Shown here in pieces: positions 28,022-42,755 of a stretch of 64,000 bases of DNA. A program made the position numbers and the translations under genes. Origin of the DNA: Merluccius polli (taxonomy: Eukaryota; Chordata; Actinopteri; Gadiformes; Merlucciidae). The first letter of the stretch is position 1; every line of letters starts with the position of its first letter. The notes below the pieces were generated by a model. It was given only the letters and a program-made list of their open reading frames with translations, made no database searches and was not told the origin of the DNA. Location: the NCBI GenBank assembly GCA_030340625.1, contig JAOPHQ010004631.1, positions 24,680 to 88,679 on the forward strand. The letters are read 5' to 3'.

Positions 28022-30920
28022 TGGTGTGTGTGTGTGTCATTTTCCATGTGTGTCGCGTGCGCGTGCCTGCATGCGTGTGTGTTTGTGGGCTGCTTCTGTG
28101 CCCGGTCACCTTAAGTGGCTGGTGTTGAGGAGCGAGGTGTTGAGCGCATGCACTCACTCCCGTGACGTGGAGCGCCTGGAGCGGTCTGAAAACACGAGCA
28201 TGTGTTTACGTGTGCGGGAACGCGTGTGTGCGTACGTCATGGGCTCGGCCCCGCAGAGCCAGAGGGCGCCTGCGAATTCAGTGGTGGAATCGTTTTTTTT
28301 TTGCATGCTTCTTTTTGTTGTGTTTTTTTTTTTCACCCTTTGCAGGCGCAACGCACAGTGGTCTGTTAGACCATGTGCGTCACACCCACACACACACGCA
28401 CACAGATGTGATCTCACTTTAGTTTCCATTCCACGCGGATCATGTTTAGTGACCGCATCGAGAGGAAGGCGCCAGAGTATGTTCCAATAGACAACCTTTC
28501 CCATTACCTGAGTGTTGCTTGTCTTGCCAGCAGCTGGCAGAGGCAAAACCTCCCCCAAAACTGTCCTCAAAACAGCACTGATCTCAACCCAATCAGTTTT
28601 TCAGTTAACTCCCAAATTGTGGTAAAACCTGAACCTAGTCTCACAAATCATGATGGCGGATGAGCTCAAATCTGGGTGAACAGGGGGCGTTTCACTTTCT
28701 TTCGCCTCATATTTGTTTCGAACCAATCTTGTTGCTGGAGGTGGGGAAAGGGTCTGTAAAGGTTTCAAGTCAACACCGTGTAGACTGGCCACTGTAGTAC
28801 ATTTATTAAAATCCCCTTCTGAAAGGTTCATCCACTCGCAAATTAGTTTTCTTCTGAGAAATATCTCTGTAACGAAACAGGAGACAAAGCGTAACTCCGC
28901 CCCTTTCAGTTTCTGGTTTCTTGCCCAGGCTCTGGGCCGTCTCCCTCCAGAAGTTCTGCTATAACATAGTAGGACTGCTGGATCAGTAGTTCTGCTATAA
29001 CATAGTAGGACTGCTGGATCAGTAGTTCTGCTATAACATAGTAGGACCACTGGATCAGTAGTTCTGCTGTAACATAGTAGGACCGCTGGATCAGTAGTTC
29101 TGCTATAACATAGTAGGACCGCTGGATCAGTAGTTCTGCTATAACATAGTAGGACCGCTGGATCAGTAGTTCTGCTATAACATAGTAGGACCGCTGGATC
29201 AGTAGTTCTGCTATAACATAGTAGGACCGCTGGATCAGTAGTTCTGCTATAACATAGTAGGACCGCTGGATCAGCAGTTCTGCTATAACATAGTAGGACC
29301 GCTGGATCAGTAGTTCTGCTATAACATAGTAGGACTGCTGGATCAGTAGTTCTGCTATAACATAGTAGGACCGCTGGATCAGTAGTCCTGACAACAATAT
29401 GCATCATAACAACACCAAAACAACTCTCTCTCTCCCTCTCTCCCCCTCTCTCAGAACTCTCTGTCAGAGGTGATCAGCAAGCTGCAGTCCTGCACCCCCC
29501 ACTTCGTGGAGTGCGTGCGGCCCAACCAGCGCGGCGAGCCTGGCGCCTTCGACAGCGCCCATGTGTCGGCCCAGCTGCAGCACATAGGCGTGCTGGAGAT
29601 GGTGCGCACCATTCGCTACGGCTACCCCGTCCGCCTCGCCTTCCCAGCATTCCTCAGCAGGTCAGTATGTCCATGACACTATGACCACCAAGCCCACCCC
29701 CATGTCCAGGAGCCAGACCTGCTCATGTTTTATCCCACGGACTCGCTATCTATGAATGTTTTTGACTTTTCTCTCCCTCTTCCTTCCTCTATTCTCTATT
29801 AAATGTTCTTCCCTCTCTTTTCTCTTCTCTGTCTGCTGTCTACCTCTCTCACCCCTTCAGCACAAATCAACCTCCCCCCATCCCCCCCCGTCTCTCTCTG
29901 TCTCTGTCTCTCTCTTTTTCTCCATCCTCTCTCTTTACCCTAAATGATTCTGTCTCTCCCTCCCTCTCTAAATGTCTCAGTGGGTCAGGTACAGTGAGTT
30001 CTGAGCAGGTCAGTGTGTTCCTGCTGGGGATTTTACACAGCTCTGCCAACAGGTCAACTCAAAGTGAGAGTTTAACAGCGTGTGCCATCACTTCTCACAC
30101 ATTGAGCCGTACAAAACATGCACGCACTGCACACACGCACCCGCAGCTCAAAGCGGTCAACGCGACCTTTCATTTTATGGACACAAAGTGGTTTTGGAAA
30201 AGCTTTTTGGAATGTGATAGCGGCTTGTTCTTTTTGATGAATGCTATGTCAACATTTCCGTATGTCAGCCTGACACACACACACACACACACCTATGCAT
30301 ACACACACACTTTTACACACACACGCATGCACGCACACACACACAAACACGCACACACACACACTTACTCCTTCACTCACTCTCACTCACACACACACAC
30401 ACACATACACACATTTCCTGATGTCAGCCTGACACACACAGACACACTCACTCTCACACACACACACCTACGCACACACACCGACGCACTATGGGGGGCA
30501 TTTTATGCCAGCGAACTATACTAAAACGCCTAAACCGCGTCGCCTACGTCTGCATAAAGACTGAAAACTACGCGTGCGTACAGGCACGCGTATTGCGAGT
30601 ACACCAAAACTGAAGGGGTGACGGGTGATAAGTGTCATGCCACGTGCGAACGCAGCGGATGCCTGTGTGCACGCTCGTCTCAATGTACAAATAACCCAGA
30701 CAAAAAAAAAAACGGAAAAAACGGTCTGTTTATTGTTTTTTGTTTAAAATGTAAAAAAAAAAAACGGAAAAAACGGTCTGTTCATTGTTTTTTGTTTAAA
30801 ATGTAAAAAAAAAACAAAAAAAAACACGGTATTTCAGTTTTCCTGTTTTTTTTGGTTAAAACGAAATATCAAACTGACAAAAGCTAGGCCTACATGGACC
30901 TGTTAGTCTCTCTCTCTCTC

Positions 30921-30955
<35 letters not shown>

Positions 30956-33534
30956 TAGGGTTTGAATGATATCGAATTGATATTTAATGATAGTAAGGGT
31001 GAAAGGGATAATTAAAATAATTTCAGCTACTTAAAAATAAAAATATCCTGACAGCTTTGATGGGCTTGGGGTTCATCTATAACTTATGCTTTCTTATAAA
31101 CAATCCCGTATGAACCTGAGACTGTGTAACAGCTGATCTGTGTAGATATGCTGCAGAACATAGAAATGAATAACTGTCAGGTCCTGATGATCCATTGTAC
31201 CTCGTGCGTAAATGCGCACAACCTCTTCATCAGTTTCGCGCCTGAGCAATGGTACAGTCCCTGATATACCTCAACATCCTTTTATAGGCGTGCACACGCT
31301 ATAGGCGTTAACGCTTGTGTCACTATTGTACTAAAGCCAACGCTTCAGACGCCTTAACGTGTGCACATGACTGAAATAGCCTAAACTGTCACATCGTCTC
31401 TCTTGGTAATACATGGACTGCTTGAATTGTGAAGCGAAGCAGCTGTTAAACTCAAAATTCGTCATCATAAAGTAAATGATTATTTGTACATTGAGACGAG
31501 CGTGCGCACAGGCGTCCGCTGCGTTAACGCGCGGCACGGCACGAACGACCCGTCGCTGTTGGATTTCCACAAACACTACACAGCGTGTGCTGTACGCTCA
31601 TGTAGAATTGTACTTAACAGTCACGCGTGGTATTCACGTCACGTATTTGATGCGTAGTTCACACGTCACGTAGGCGTATGCGCAACAAAGCATGTGCAGC
31701 GTCTGCGTGACGCCTACGTGACGCTCGTCTGTCCATTGAAAGTGAATGGAATTTACGCACGTTAGAGGTTTGATGTCATCGCATAGGCGCTGTACACGCG
31801 TTTTAGTATAGTTCACTGGCATAAAATGCCCCCCATAACACACACACACCTATGCACACACACACACACACACACACTGTTACAAGCAAATTAAACCTGC
31901 ACCATGGCCTTTAACTTAAAAAAACACTATCAAAATACATCTGCTATTGAAATTATTTTAATACACCACCCCCCTCCACCCCCCGGGCCGGCTACTAAAT
32001 ATTGGCGAAACAAACCTATTTTAGTCACAATAACAACATGCAACAGCGAAGGCTTTATTTCTTATTTCTCTTTAATTGTGGCAAGACCCACAATTAACAT
32101 TTATGATGGCCCACAGCCATATAATTTCAAACCGGTCAGACGTGAGAGGGCGAATGAGGAATTGCCGAGAGCCGATGGCCGTCAAAGACAATTAAATGCA
32201 TGGTCAGAGGAAAATGAGTGGAGAGTTGGTGAAGTGTCCTGGTGAGTTGCTAGCTACCATTTAGAAATGCAGCAACGAGCGCTGGAGCTAGTCTATGAAC
32301 AGCAGTGCATAGGGTTGCCAACCGTCCCTTGAAAAACGGAATCGTCCCGTATTGAGCTGAAAAGGGACGCACTTTGTCCCGTATTACTGTGAGAGTCAAA
32401 ACATTGTCAGTAAAATGCCAATGGAAAATGAATAACAGGGCGCGTTATATGGACATGTACGGTAAAGTTGTTCCCGGGCCCTGTCCTGGTCTGTGACCAA
32501 TGAGCTGACAGCATATTCACACACAAGTATGACAATACAGAGTATGCTCATCCCATTGGTCGAGGTACTGTCGCTCACGGAGAAGATAGCGGAAGACAAC
32601 AAAGCAGCATGGGTGACGCTGACAGTGACACAGACGCCGGCACCGCTTTACGGGGCGGTAAACCTTCGAGCAGCAATGCGACGAGTACATCAACTACTGC
32701 AAATACTGTTGATAGATTGATAGATAGATACTATATGTATTTATCTATTTATCTGTATAATCTGCTGAACAATCTCTTACTAGTCTCTCTCTACTCATCT
32801 CTCTCAATGGTCTCAAGGCGGGCTTTGTTCTGTCGTCTCCCCGACGTGACGTCATGCAATGCATTGTGGGGGAAATGAGAATCAATCGCAAACTGCTAAA
32901 ATAGTAGCTACTTTTTCGTATTATATTACGTTTTGTGATACCCAACAACATCAAATACAATGAATAACAGTTTATATGTTTATTACCAACAAGCAAATGC
33001 GCAAATTCGTTAGAAAATTAAACCTGCACCACGGCCTTTAAGGGGACGAAGGCCCGCGAAAGGCCTGCGACGCCCCAACCGTGGAAAGAGAGGGACCTGG
33101 GGGCCGCTTCTGGTTCCGATTGATTGCCAACACACACACATACTCACTCTCACACTCATGCACACTCACACACAAACTTACTCACTCACTCGCACCCTCA
33201 CTCACTCACCCTCACACACACACACACATCTCCACGCCTGTTTTCTCCTTCTGTTATTGGCTCCTCGTCAAAGAGACGGATTCCCGCTCCTCCCTTTTAT
33301 CTCTAGGCACTCAGACTGCATGCCCTCACCTCCCACTTGGATCCCAACGCAAACATGTTTTTCACTTCTTCCTTTTTTGGGGGGGTCGAGGGTGAAAGGG
33401 AAAAAGATGTGTTCCTGTTATACCCTCACCTCTTTTTTTCCTTCTCTTTCTTACTTTCTTGTTTTTCTTCTCGCATGTCCACCTTTCTATTCACTCTCCC
33501 ACCTTATCCTTTTCCTCCTCCAAGAGGATTTAGA

Positions 33535-33592
<58 letters not shown>

Positions 33593-36244
33593 AGGGATTA
33601 GTGTGGACATTCCAGCCAGATAATGAGAGAGGACACAACTGGTCACATGACTTCCGAAAAGTTTCCACTCCCCGGCCGTAAACATCACCGGGTTTTTAAC
33701 TGACACACACACACACACACACAAACTGACAAGATTTTAGTGCACACACTAAAATCCTGCAAAGCAAATGCTTACTTCATTGGATCTGACTCATTATTTA
33801 CAACAAAAAAGTGGGATCAATTAAACCATTAATCAAGTTTGCGTCTGGGGAGAAAATGGTGTTTTACCGTCTTATCATCCATTAGTACCAGTGCTGAGCT
33901 CCTGTCTGCTATGTGTGGGCTGGCTAACTAATGGTTACCGTCAACCAGTGCTAACGACCAGGCTAACCAGAATAAATGTGGGCAGACAAGAACATGATTA
34001 TTTTCGCATTTTCTCTCCCTGTTCTCTTCTGCTTAGTGCATCTGCTTTGGGTCATTCGTTGTTCATATTTAGGAAAAGAGACTGACTGAATTATTGGCTT
34101 TGAATATGGAGCCATTCACATGACTGATTAGCATACATGACTTAACTTTGCCTCCTTTCCTATGGTGAATTACATGTTAAAGCTAGACAAAGCTAGCATG
34201 TCCGTCGATCACAGGGGGCGGCATATAGAAGGGACTGCATAATAATTTTATAATCCCATGTGTAGTGAAAATGTATTCACAAATCAAATAGGGTTTGTCT
34301 TCAGGTTCAATGGCTTTTGGTAAGTGGCAACATTAGCCTTAAAAAGATCCACGATCGAGGGTATTAAGTCAGGGCAAAAAAATGATTTTATTGATTCTGC
34401 CAAAAAACGTAGTCCGTTAGATTCTATGGTTGGAAATAGCGTCCATAGCAACGGTCTGTTATTCATAGCAGCGGTCTGTTATTCATAGCAACGGTCTGTT
34501 ATTCATAGCAGCGGTCTGCTATTCAGAAATAACGGACCATATCATGCCGTAATTGACCAATCAGAATCGAGGATTCAACAAAGCTGTGTAATAAATATGA
34601 ATAGCAATAATGCTTTATCTCACTGGGCATGTTGACAAACAGAGAAACAATGCAAATGATTGTGGTGCCTTTCGGGCAATCATCCCATTGTCCAAATTGT
34701 AAAAATGTAAACAGCATTGCGTGTTTTTTCCCCATAATCTGTGTAAGAGTGCATACTTATTGTGAAAAACCCAAACCAAACACACGTGTTTCTGCATGGA
34801 CTAATTTGTAGCAGTCATATTTTGCTTGTTTAATACAATACATTAGAATACATTAGTATGATAGCTCTTAGATAGTACGAGCATAAGTAAGGCATTTGCA
34901 TGCAAGCGTTTTGGCACCGGCAAGTAATATAAAGCGGTAACGAGGAACATATGAACCTGACGGCATGAGCACTCTGTGTGACCACGCTCGATTCCCCTGC
35001 ACTGCCTTTTCTGGGTTTCCATTATCACAAAAACAATACGAAAGCCGGCAAACACATCCGTCACCCAAACGAGTATACTGATAACTCCTCGCAGCCGTTG
35101 GAGGATGTACATGTACATATAAATAAATCTAAATAAAACACCCTTCTTCTTTCCAATTTCACTGCCGAGCGGCTGAACTGTGTCGATAGTGTGGGATATA
35201 TTTGAACGCAGGGTCGGTTGCGGTGCTCGGGTGGAGACGCAAGGCATTGAGCTGAAGGCCTGCGAAGGCAGCAGCATCCGCTGATGAACTGAATCCAATA
35301 CAGACGGCAGAGGAGCTGCTCTGGAAGGTGCAGCCCAGCTCCTTTGTGATCCTGATGGATGGAGCTTGTAGTGCCAGAGCTCTCATTGTCCGGCTGTAAT
35401 TGAAAGATTCCTGGGGAGGATTTTTTTGCGGTCTGTGTTGGTGTGTGTGCGCGTGTACTTGTGTGTGTGTACGTGTGCGTGCGTGTGTGCCTGTCCATCT
35501 GTCCATTCATCCATACTACAGAGAGACATATTTGTGTGTATGTACCTAGATTCACGTAGGGTACACACACTGATGAGACACACACACACACACACGTCGT
35601 CAGTATGTGTGACATGCATCAGCTCATGATGTCATGGATGGTCATGAAAAGGTCAACTCCCAGCACCGGACTTCCTGTACAACGGCAATGTGCAGAGGGA
35701 AATAGTGGTGTGTGTGAGTGGTGTCTGTTAGTGCGTGTGGATATTGGTGTGCACAGTGCTCAGTGAGTTAGGGAGACGGTTCAAATGAGCTGATTGTGAT
35801 GGTAATGCAGGCTTGAGTGAGAACCCAGGCCTATTTGCATGGCTTTTGTTGTACATCACTATAGTGTAGTACTATATTCATCACATAGGTAGATAGTAAG
35901 AGAGAGAGAGAGAGAGCGGGAGAGAGAGAAAGAGGGAGAGTGAAAGAGAAGGAGAAGGAGAAGGAGAGGGAGAGAGAACAACGTGGAAAAGGAAAGGAAA
36001 GTAAAGAGATAGATTATGGCATAACACACACACATACACTACAACGCACATACACACGCCAAGCGTGCCGACACACACACAAACACACACACACACACAC
36101 ACACACATCATACAATGCATACCAGTGTGACTCCATCGTCGTTGGTGTGGTTCAGGCCTCCCCAGCTGCCTGACATCTGCCTGACGAGAGAGAGAGAGAC
36201 AGACAGAATCAGATAAATGAAATTGACAGTAGAGTGAACACTGG

Positions 36245-36309
<65 letters not shown>

Positions 36310-36779
36310 AAGAGAGGGAGAAAGAGAGAATGAGAGAGAGAAATGCTGTCGTTATTTGATAAGAAGGCTATTAACATATAGCACATCATTCACACACAGT
36401 GAATACGCTCCACCGCCATCCCAATCGCACCACAGGGCACTCTGGCGCGCGCGTGTGTGTGTGCTCCCCGTGTGCCCATGCATGATCGCACGCTCGCAGG
36501 AGAACGCATACCTGCGCATGCATTCATGCATCGACAAGCCGCGTGCTGTGCGTGCGTACGTGCGCATGCTTGTGTGTGCGTGTGTGTGTGCCCACAGGTC
36601 TCCATGCGTCAAGTCTTTGTCCCGACACACGTGTGTCCGTGCTCCATTGTTTACACGCCAAGGCCGTGTTTACTTTACCATAGAAAGCAGAGTCTAGGCG
36701 TCACAAAGGGCCCATTCAGGCCGGACCAAGTGCCATTCATGCCTCTCTCTCCTCCCTGGGCTTCCACACAGACTGGGTC

Positions 36780-36810
<31 letters not shown>

Positions 36811-37334
36811 CCTTAGACCCAGAGGAAGTTGCCGCAGAGTGGAGGCGGGCCACAATGGCGTCTTCACAGAGCCCTCTCTCTCTCTCTCTCTCTCTCTCTG
36901 GGCCTACTCTCTTCATTCTTTCCCAACACGCCTCCATACATGTCCTCGGGCCGCCATTTTGTGCTCCTTCGTCTAGCCCCCCCCCCCCGCCCCCCCCCTT
37001 TTTGCTGTTGTGTCGTTTTTTTTTGTTATTGTTGTTGCCTGTCTGACTTTACATCCTCCTCGCTCTGTTAACTCTGTCGCTTCTGCTCCGACTTTAAATT
37101 CCTCTCATTCTCTCGGTGCATATGATCGTATGATCTCTAGGCTGTCTGTCTCCTCAGCCTGTCGTCTCTCTTTTCATCCTTCATCCAGACCTGCCTCTGC
37201 CTTTCTCGCTCGTTCTTTTCCTCCTCGCTCGTTCAAAACAGGCCCTGGCCCTTGACTAATCAAACTGACAGGCCTATAAATCAACCCTTAATCTGGAGGT
37301 TTCTCCACCGTCACGAAAAAAAATGCAACCAGGC

Positions 37335-37376
<42 letters not shown>

Positions 37377-37407
37377 CAAACACACACACAACCCCAACTG
37401 CAGCCAG

Positions 37408-37448
<41 letters not shown>

Positions 37449-39714
37449 ACTTACATTCATGTACACAAAAACACACACAAGCACTCACAACCCCAACTGC
37501 AGCCAGGCACACACACACACACACACACACTATCGCTACACTAACTCATTGCGACCGCCTGAAGCCAATTACATTAGTGTAGCCTGGTCAACAAAGTGAT
37601 TTATGAGGAAATCTATTTTATAGTTGCTTTATTCGTCTTTTATGATACAGTATGTGTTCTTTGGCCAGGTTTTATTTTCTGTCAATGTGTAAGGTTAAAT
37701 GATAGCATTTGAGCCTTGGTCCATTGTCGCTCCCCCCCCCCCCCCCCCCCCCACGACCATATACACACACAGTTCATGCCCCCCCCCCCCCTTCTTTCAC
37801 CATTAAAAGTAAGAGCAGCGTAAAAAACGAGTGGCCGCAGAATTCAGTTATCATACAACAACGAAGGCACTGGACCCGCACACAGACCACCACTTGTTCC
37901 CTGAGTGGCTCCACTATGAACCACTGCTCCTGGACCATATGGTGGGTTTTAGGGGTAGGGAAAAATATTGATTCACTTTAGTATCGCACTTTTTCGCATT
38001 TATCGCATTTTTTTTTTTATCGATTTCTTTATGCCTGAATCAGTTGTTGTATTTATTTATTTATTTTTTGTATTTTATTATTATTTTAGTTAGTTTTTTT
38101 TTTTTTTTACAGTATGTTTATTGTTGTCACATTAAATGTCACCTTAAATGCATATAAGAAGTACACTACATCAACAGTAGCATGTAACCTTTCCTTAAAC
38201 CCTCCCAGTATAGCATACAAGAAGTACACTACATCAACAGTAGCATGTCACCTTCCCTTAAACCCTCCCAGTATAGCATACAAGAAGTACACTACATCAA
38301 CAGTAGCGTGTAACCTTCCCTTAAACCCTCCCAGTATAGCATACAAGAAGTACACTACATCAACAGCAGCATGTAACCTTCCCTTAAACCCTCCCAGTAT
38401 AGCATACAAGAAGTACACTACATCAACAGTAGCATGTAACCTTCCCTTAAACCCTCCAGTATAGCAATGATGCTGCTGAGATAAAAGTCAGAAAGACTGA
38501 CTGACCTGTGATGTTTTTGGAAATATGCCTCATGATACACAGTCTCTAGAAGGGTATAAATAACTTTCTCCATGGTCTAGTGTAAAAAAACAAAACAAAA
38601 ATAGGATTAAATCGCAAAACCGCAATATGTATCGAATTGGCACCCAAGTATCGTCATAGTAACGAGTGGTTTCCCCCACCACAGGTGAGCGATCCATCCA
38701 TCTGTATCTGTCTGTAGACCAGACTGCTGCTTTATGGGTAAACATTCACAGCGCAGCGCACAAAGCCACCGCCGCCGCCGCCTTTGACGTCTGAGGTGTC
38801 TTCGTCTGATGGATTGCAACGGCCGATCAGGAGCCGGGGGGGTGGGGGGGGGTATCCAGTTCCTTATTGCCTTTTGTGGTGCTGCTTAGTGCGTTCGCGG
38901 TCACCAACGGTCACATCCAGGATGCCGGTTTAGTGGTTCAGTGACCGGTAGTCTGCCATGATTTTCCATTTCAACTGTTGTCGGGGGGGGGGGGTTGATG
39001 TCACCTCTCTGCTCCACACGGAGCGAGTCACCCCCACCCCCCACCCACCCCCCCCCCCCCCCCCGGGCCCTGTAAAAACATCGGCCATTGACAGTTTTCA
39101 TATCCTCACAGGAGAGGTCATGAGATTACAGAGTTCCTTTGTCTTTTATGGGCGCTGGGGGGGGGGGGGGGGGGGGGGGCAGGGAGCCGTGTGGTGTCTA
39201 CAGCACCACCATTACCATACACAGAGAGGGTGAGAAAGAGTTCACACCAGGGTCCACTCGTGTAAAGCAAAGCTATCTCTCATTTATACAGACACACACA
39301 CAGACACACTATCGATGGTACAAGTTGTTATGCTTCCGGCCCATCTGTTTGTTACGCGCGGTTCAGATATCACATAGACTGTGCCCTCATTGTGGACACG
39401 GTGTACACGCACACACACACACAGACACACACTCCACTCTCGTGTGCTTAAGTGTTGTTGTTGTTGTTGTGGTTGTTGTTTTGTTCGTAATTATGCTAAC
39501 ATTGACGGACTGTATGCTGTATCTCCTCCCAATCTCTGAGGCACTGCTTGTCTTTTTGGATGATGATGACTGGTGTGGCATTTGTCTTTATTTCACACAA
39601 CACAAGTCATGTTTTTGTCTTTCACTCCAAGATTTGATGATAATTAGTTTACAGACACACTCTTTATAGACTTGTATGTATCCATCTGGAGGGAGATACC
39701 AGTGTGTGTGTATG

Positions 39715-39754
<40 letters not shown>

Positions 39755-42319
39755 TGTGTGGGTGTGTGTGTTACAACACACACACCCACACACACACACA
39801 AAGTGGTCCTGACCTAGCTCAACTGGTAGAGCGTGGCGTTAACATTGCCAGGGGTAGAGGTTCGATTCCCACTGGGACCACCCATGTTAAAACACTCCTG
39901 GTACTGTGAAACGCTTTGGATAATAGCGTCCGCAAAATGGCATAAATGTACATACAACAGCGATGAGATGACTAAGTTAAGAGCTTTTTACACATGCCAG
40001 TGGCACTCCAGTCCTTACGTAGATGGCCCTCACCTGAACCGCCCACCCACCCACCCACAGCCGACACTGAGATAACATTGCCGGGGAAGCTGTGGCCACA
40101 TAAAGCGGCTCCTTTGACATACTAGAATTTATAGGCGCCGTCAGCCATGTTTTTACTAGTGTCCATCCGTCCAGAAACCCCCAAGCGATCAAAGGCTTGG
40201 AGGAGTGTCCGAGCGACGGCTGTCTCAGTGCAACGTCATCCCTGTTACCCCCCCCCCCCCCCTTTTTAACCTTGTTGTGTTTCAGCAGCATACCGTAGAG
40301 ACAGGGTCTTACGCTGCCTATAGCCTCTCGCTGCTTTTGCTTCCCACCTTTTTGCTGTGTGCTGCCCAGGGTCAAAGTTGAAAGGGGGCTCGGGGCATTT
40401 TGCCCCTAAGAAAATTAGAATTGATAATAATCGAAGTTTGGGATGACGGGGGCTTTTAAAGGCTCCCATGAAATAAAGAGTTGACTTCTGTATTTTACTC
40501 TGTAGTTGTAAAAAGCAGGTCCAGATTTAGTTTTTTCGTAGCTGGATTCATTAATATTGGTCCTGCAACAAAAATAAGGTCATCTGAAATTCACCCCAAA
40601 CGTATTACATGGGGGCAAATGAAGCCCCTGTTAAAAAAAGGGTATTTCCTACCCTGCCCCTTTTCTCCTCGTCCCACCCTCCCCTCCCTCCCCTCCCCTC
40701 CGCGATCAAAACAAACCACTCTCCCCGACCAGCTGACCGCACGTAGCAACGGTTGCCACAGGCAACACCAATAGGAGCAGATGTTGTTTGGCTGGTCTGC
40801 TTTATGACCTCGCCCAACCTTTGACCCCATTGTTTTTGAACAGTTCAGAGGAGGAGAAGGGAGGGGGAAGGAGGAGGGTGGGGTGGGGGGGGACTGAAGG
40901 GATCTTGGAAACAGTTTTCCATATTTAAATTCAGATCTTTGTCCGCTCTTGTTGTTAAACTGAGATGTTTCTTGTTCTGTTGTCTGTGTGTGTGTGCATA
41001 CCTGCGTGCGTGCGTGTGTGTCTGACAGGTATAGAGATTTGGTGGACACCACCCTGGGCAGCAAGAAGAAGCTTTCGGCAGAGGAGAAGTGTCGCTCCGT
41101 TCTGCAGCAATCCAAGCTGCAGGGATGGCAGGTGTGTTAGTGTGTGTTAGTGTGTGTGTGTGTGTGTGTGCTTAAAGTTCATCAGTGAGTATAAGAACAT
41201 TGAGCACATACAAGGAGTACAAGCACACACACACACATTCCTAATCTTCAAGCTGGCTGTTCTCGTCTCTGTTTATGGTCTCCGTTCATAACAAAAAGAT
41301 ATGCTAAACAATCTATTGCCTGATTCTCCCACATGGACCGGTTCCCATGGCGTTTCGGTCAAGTGGTAACAGCTGTCCTTCACACACACACACACATACA
41401 CACACACACACAAACTAAACATATGCACAGCAGTGCGGATTCCTCCGCCCTTCTCGCCAGCATCTAGCAGACTGCTGTTGTGTCTGCGAGTGTGTGACCC
41501 CAGAGGCCACAGCAGCTCCCGCCTCACACACACACACACACACACACATACACACACTAACACAGACACACACATTCACACACACACACTCCTACCCAAT
41601 GGCCCAGCCAGCACACATGCACATGCATGTGCAAGCACACAGGCATACATACACACACACACACACTAACACACAAAACACACACCCCCACACACACACA
41701 CACATACAAACACACACACACACACACACACGTACACATACGTACACATACACACACACGTACACATACACACATAAAACACACACATGCACACACACAC
41801 AAACACATATATACACACACACACACACATGCACACACACACAAACACATATATATACACACACACACACATACACGCACACACACTACTCTTACAAGTA
41901 GTGTGTATAGGAATGAATGGGGTCCGTCTGCAGCGTCGTGGGGTCCTTGAGTGCACCTGTCCCGGGCCTGTTGGGGTAACCCCGGTCACCCCGGCTCCCC
42001 TCCCAAACAAAACAACAAAAGGCCCCTAAATCCCGGGCACAGAAGGCCACACTGACGCGCTGCACACGCTGCACACGCTGCACAGCCGTCCTCCAATCAT
42101 ACCTCACCGCCCCCCCTCCCATCGCCACACTCGCATCTCCTTGTAATCAGTCACAACACACACACACACACACACGCTCTATCAGGCAGCCCTGTCAGGA
42201 GACACTACAGCCTCTGGCCGACATCCATGGGACTGCTATCAGTAAGATGATTGATGAGGATGAGGATGAGGATGAGGATCAGGATGATGATTGATGATGA
42301 ATGATGAATGATGAATGAT

Positions 42320-42386
<67 letters not shown>

Positions 42387-42499
42387 AGCTAGATAGATAA
42401 ATAAGGAGTTTGGAGAAAGTGAATTGAAAAACAAGTGGTTCTACTGGTATAGTAACTGGTGTGTGTGTGTGTGTGTGTGTACGTACGTGCGTGCATGCC

Positions 42500-42544
<45 letters not shown>

Positions 42545-42675
42545 CTGCTCCCCCACAGATCGGCGTCAGTAAAGTGTTCCTGAGGTACTGGCAGGCGGAC
42601 CAGCTCAACGACCGCTGTTACCAGCTCCACAAGAAGATCATCACCTGTCAGAAAGGTAGTCTGACCCCCTACCCC

Positions 42676-42706
<31 letters not shown>

Positions 42707-42709
42707 ACG

Positions 42710-42755
<46 letters not shown>

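Larger units (their letters stand above)
26647..29454. other. intron 14: two copies of the TAGTCTCACAAATC element, GA and GT repeats
   Basis: Contains element copies at 26656-26936 and 28636-29388 (the second with a 36-bp array), (GA)n at 27747-27842 and (GT)n at 27985-28040. 27000-27740 shows no recognised element. Both ends of the intron lie very close to these element copies. Confidence 0.7.
29661..41028. other. intron 15 (11.4 kb): transposon relics, minisatellites, SINE
   Basis: 29660-30490 is C/T-rich then CA-rich. A long inverted-repeat element occupies 30490-31837. 31888-33041 is bounded by 27-bp direct repeats and holds degraded element sequence. (CT)n lies at 33541-33590, a 20-bp tandem array at 34444-34523, (CT)n at 36249-36304, 28 G near 36780-36807, (TA)n at 37346-37369, a 63-bp array at 38150-38463, a G run near 39160-39179 and a tRNA-derived SINE at 39803-39952. 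34600-36200 and 39953-41000 hold nothing recognised beyond short repeats. Confidence 0.7.

Noticed and set aside
28952..29383. Regular 36-bp repeats suggesting a CRISPR array
   Set aside because: Units are directly adjacent with no spacers, and the context is a fish intron.
28601..29407. 268-residue minus-strand frame repeating TTDPAVLLCYSR
   Set aside because: It is the translation of the 36-bp minisatellite; the repeat length, a multiple of three, keeps it open.
39803..39881. Functional tRNA gene
   Set aside because: The A and B boxes are present but the spacing before the D-arm is too long for a tRNA, and the sequence continues into a SINE tail.
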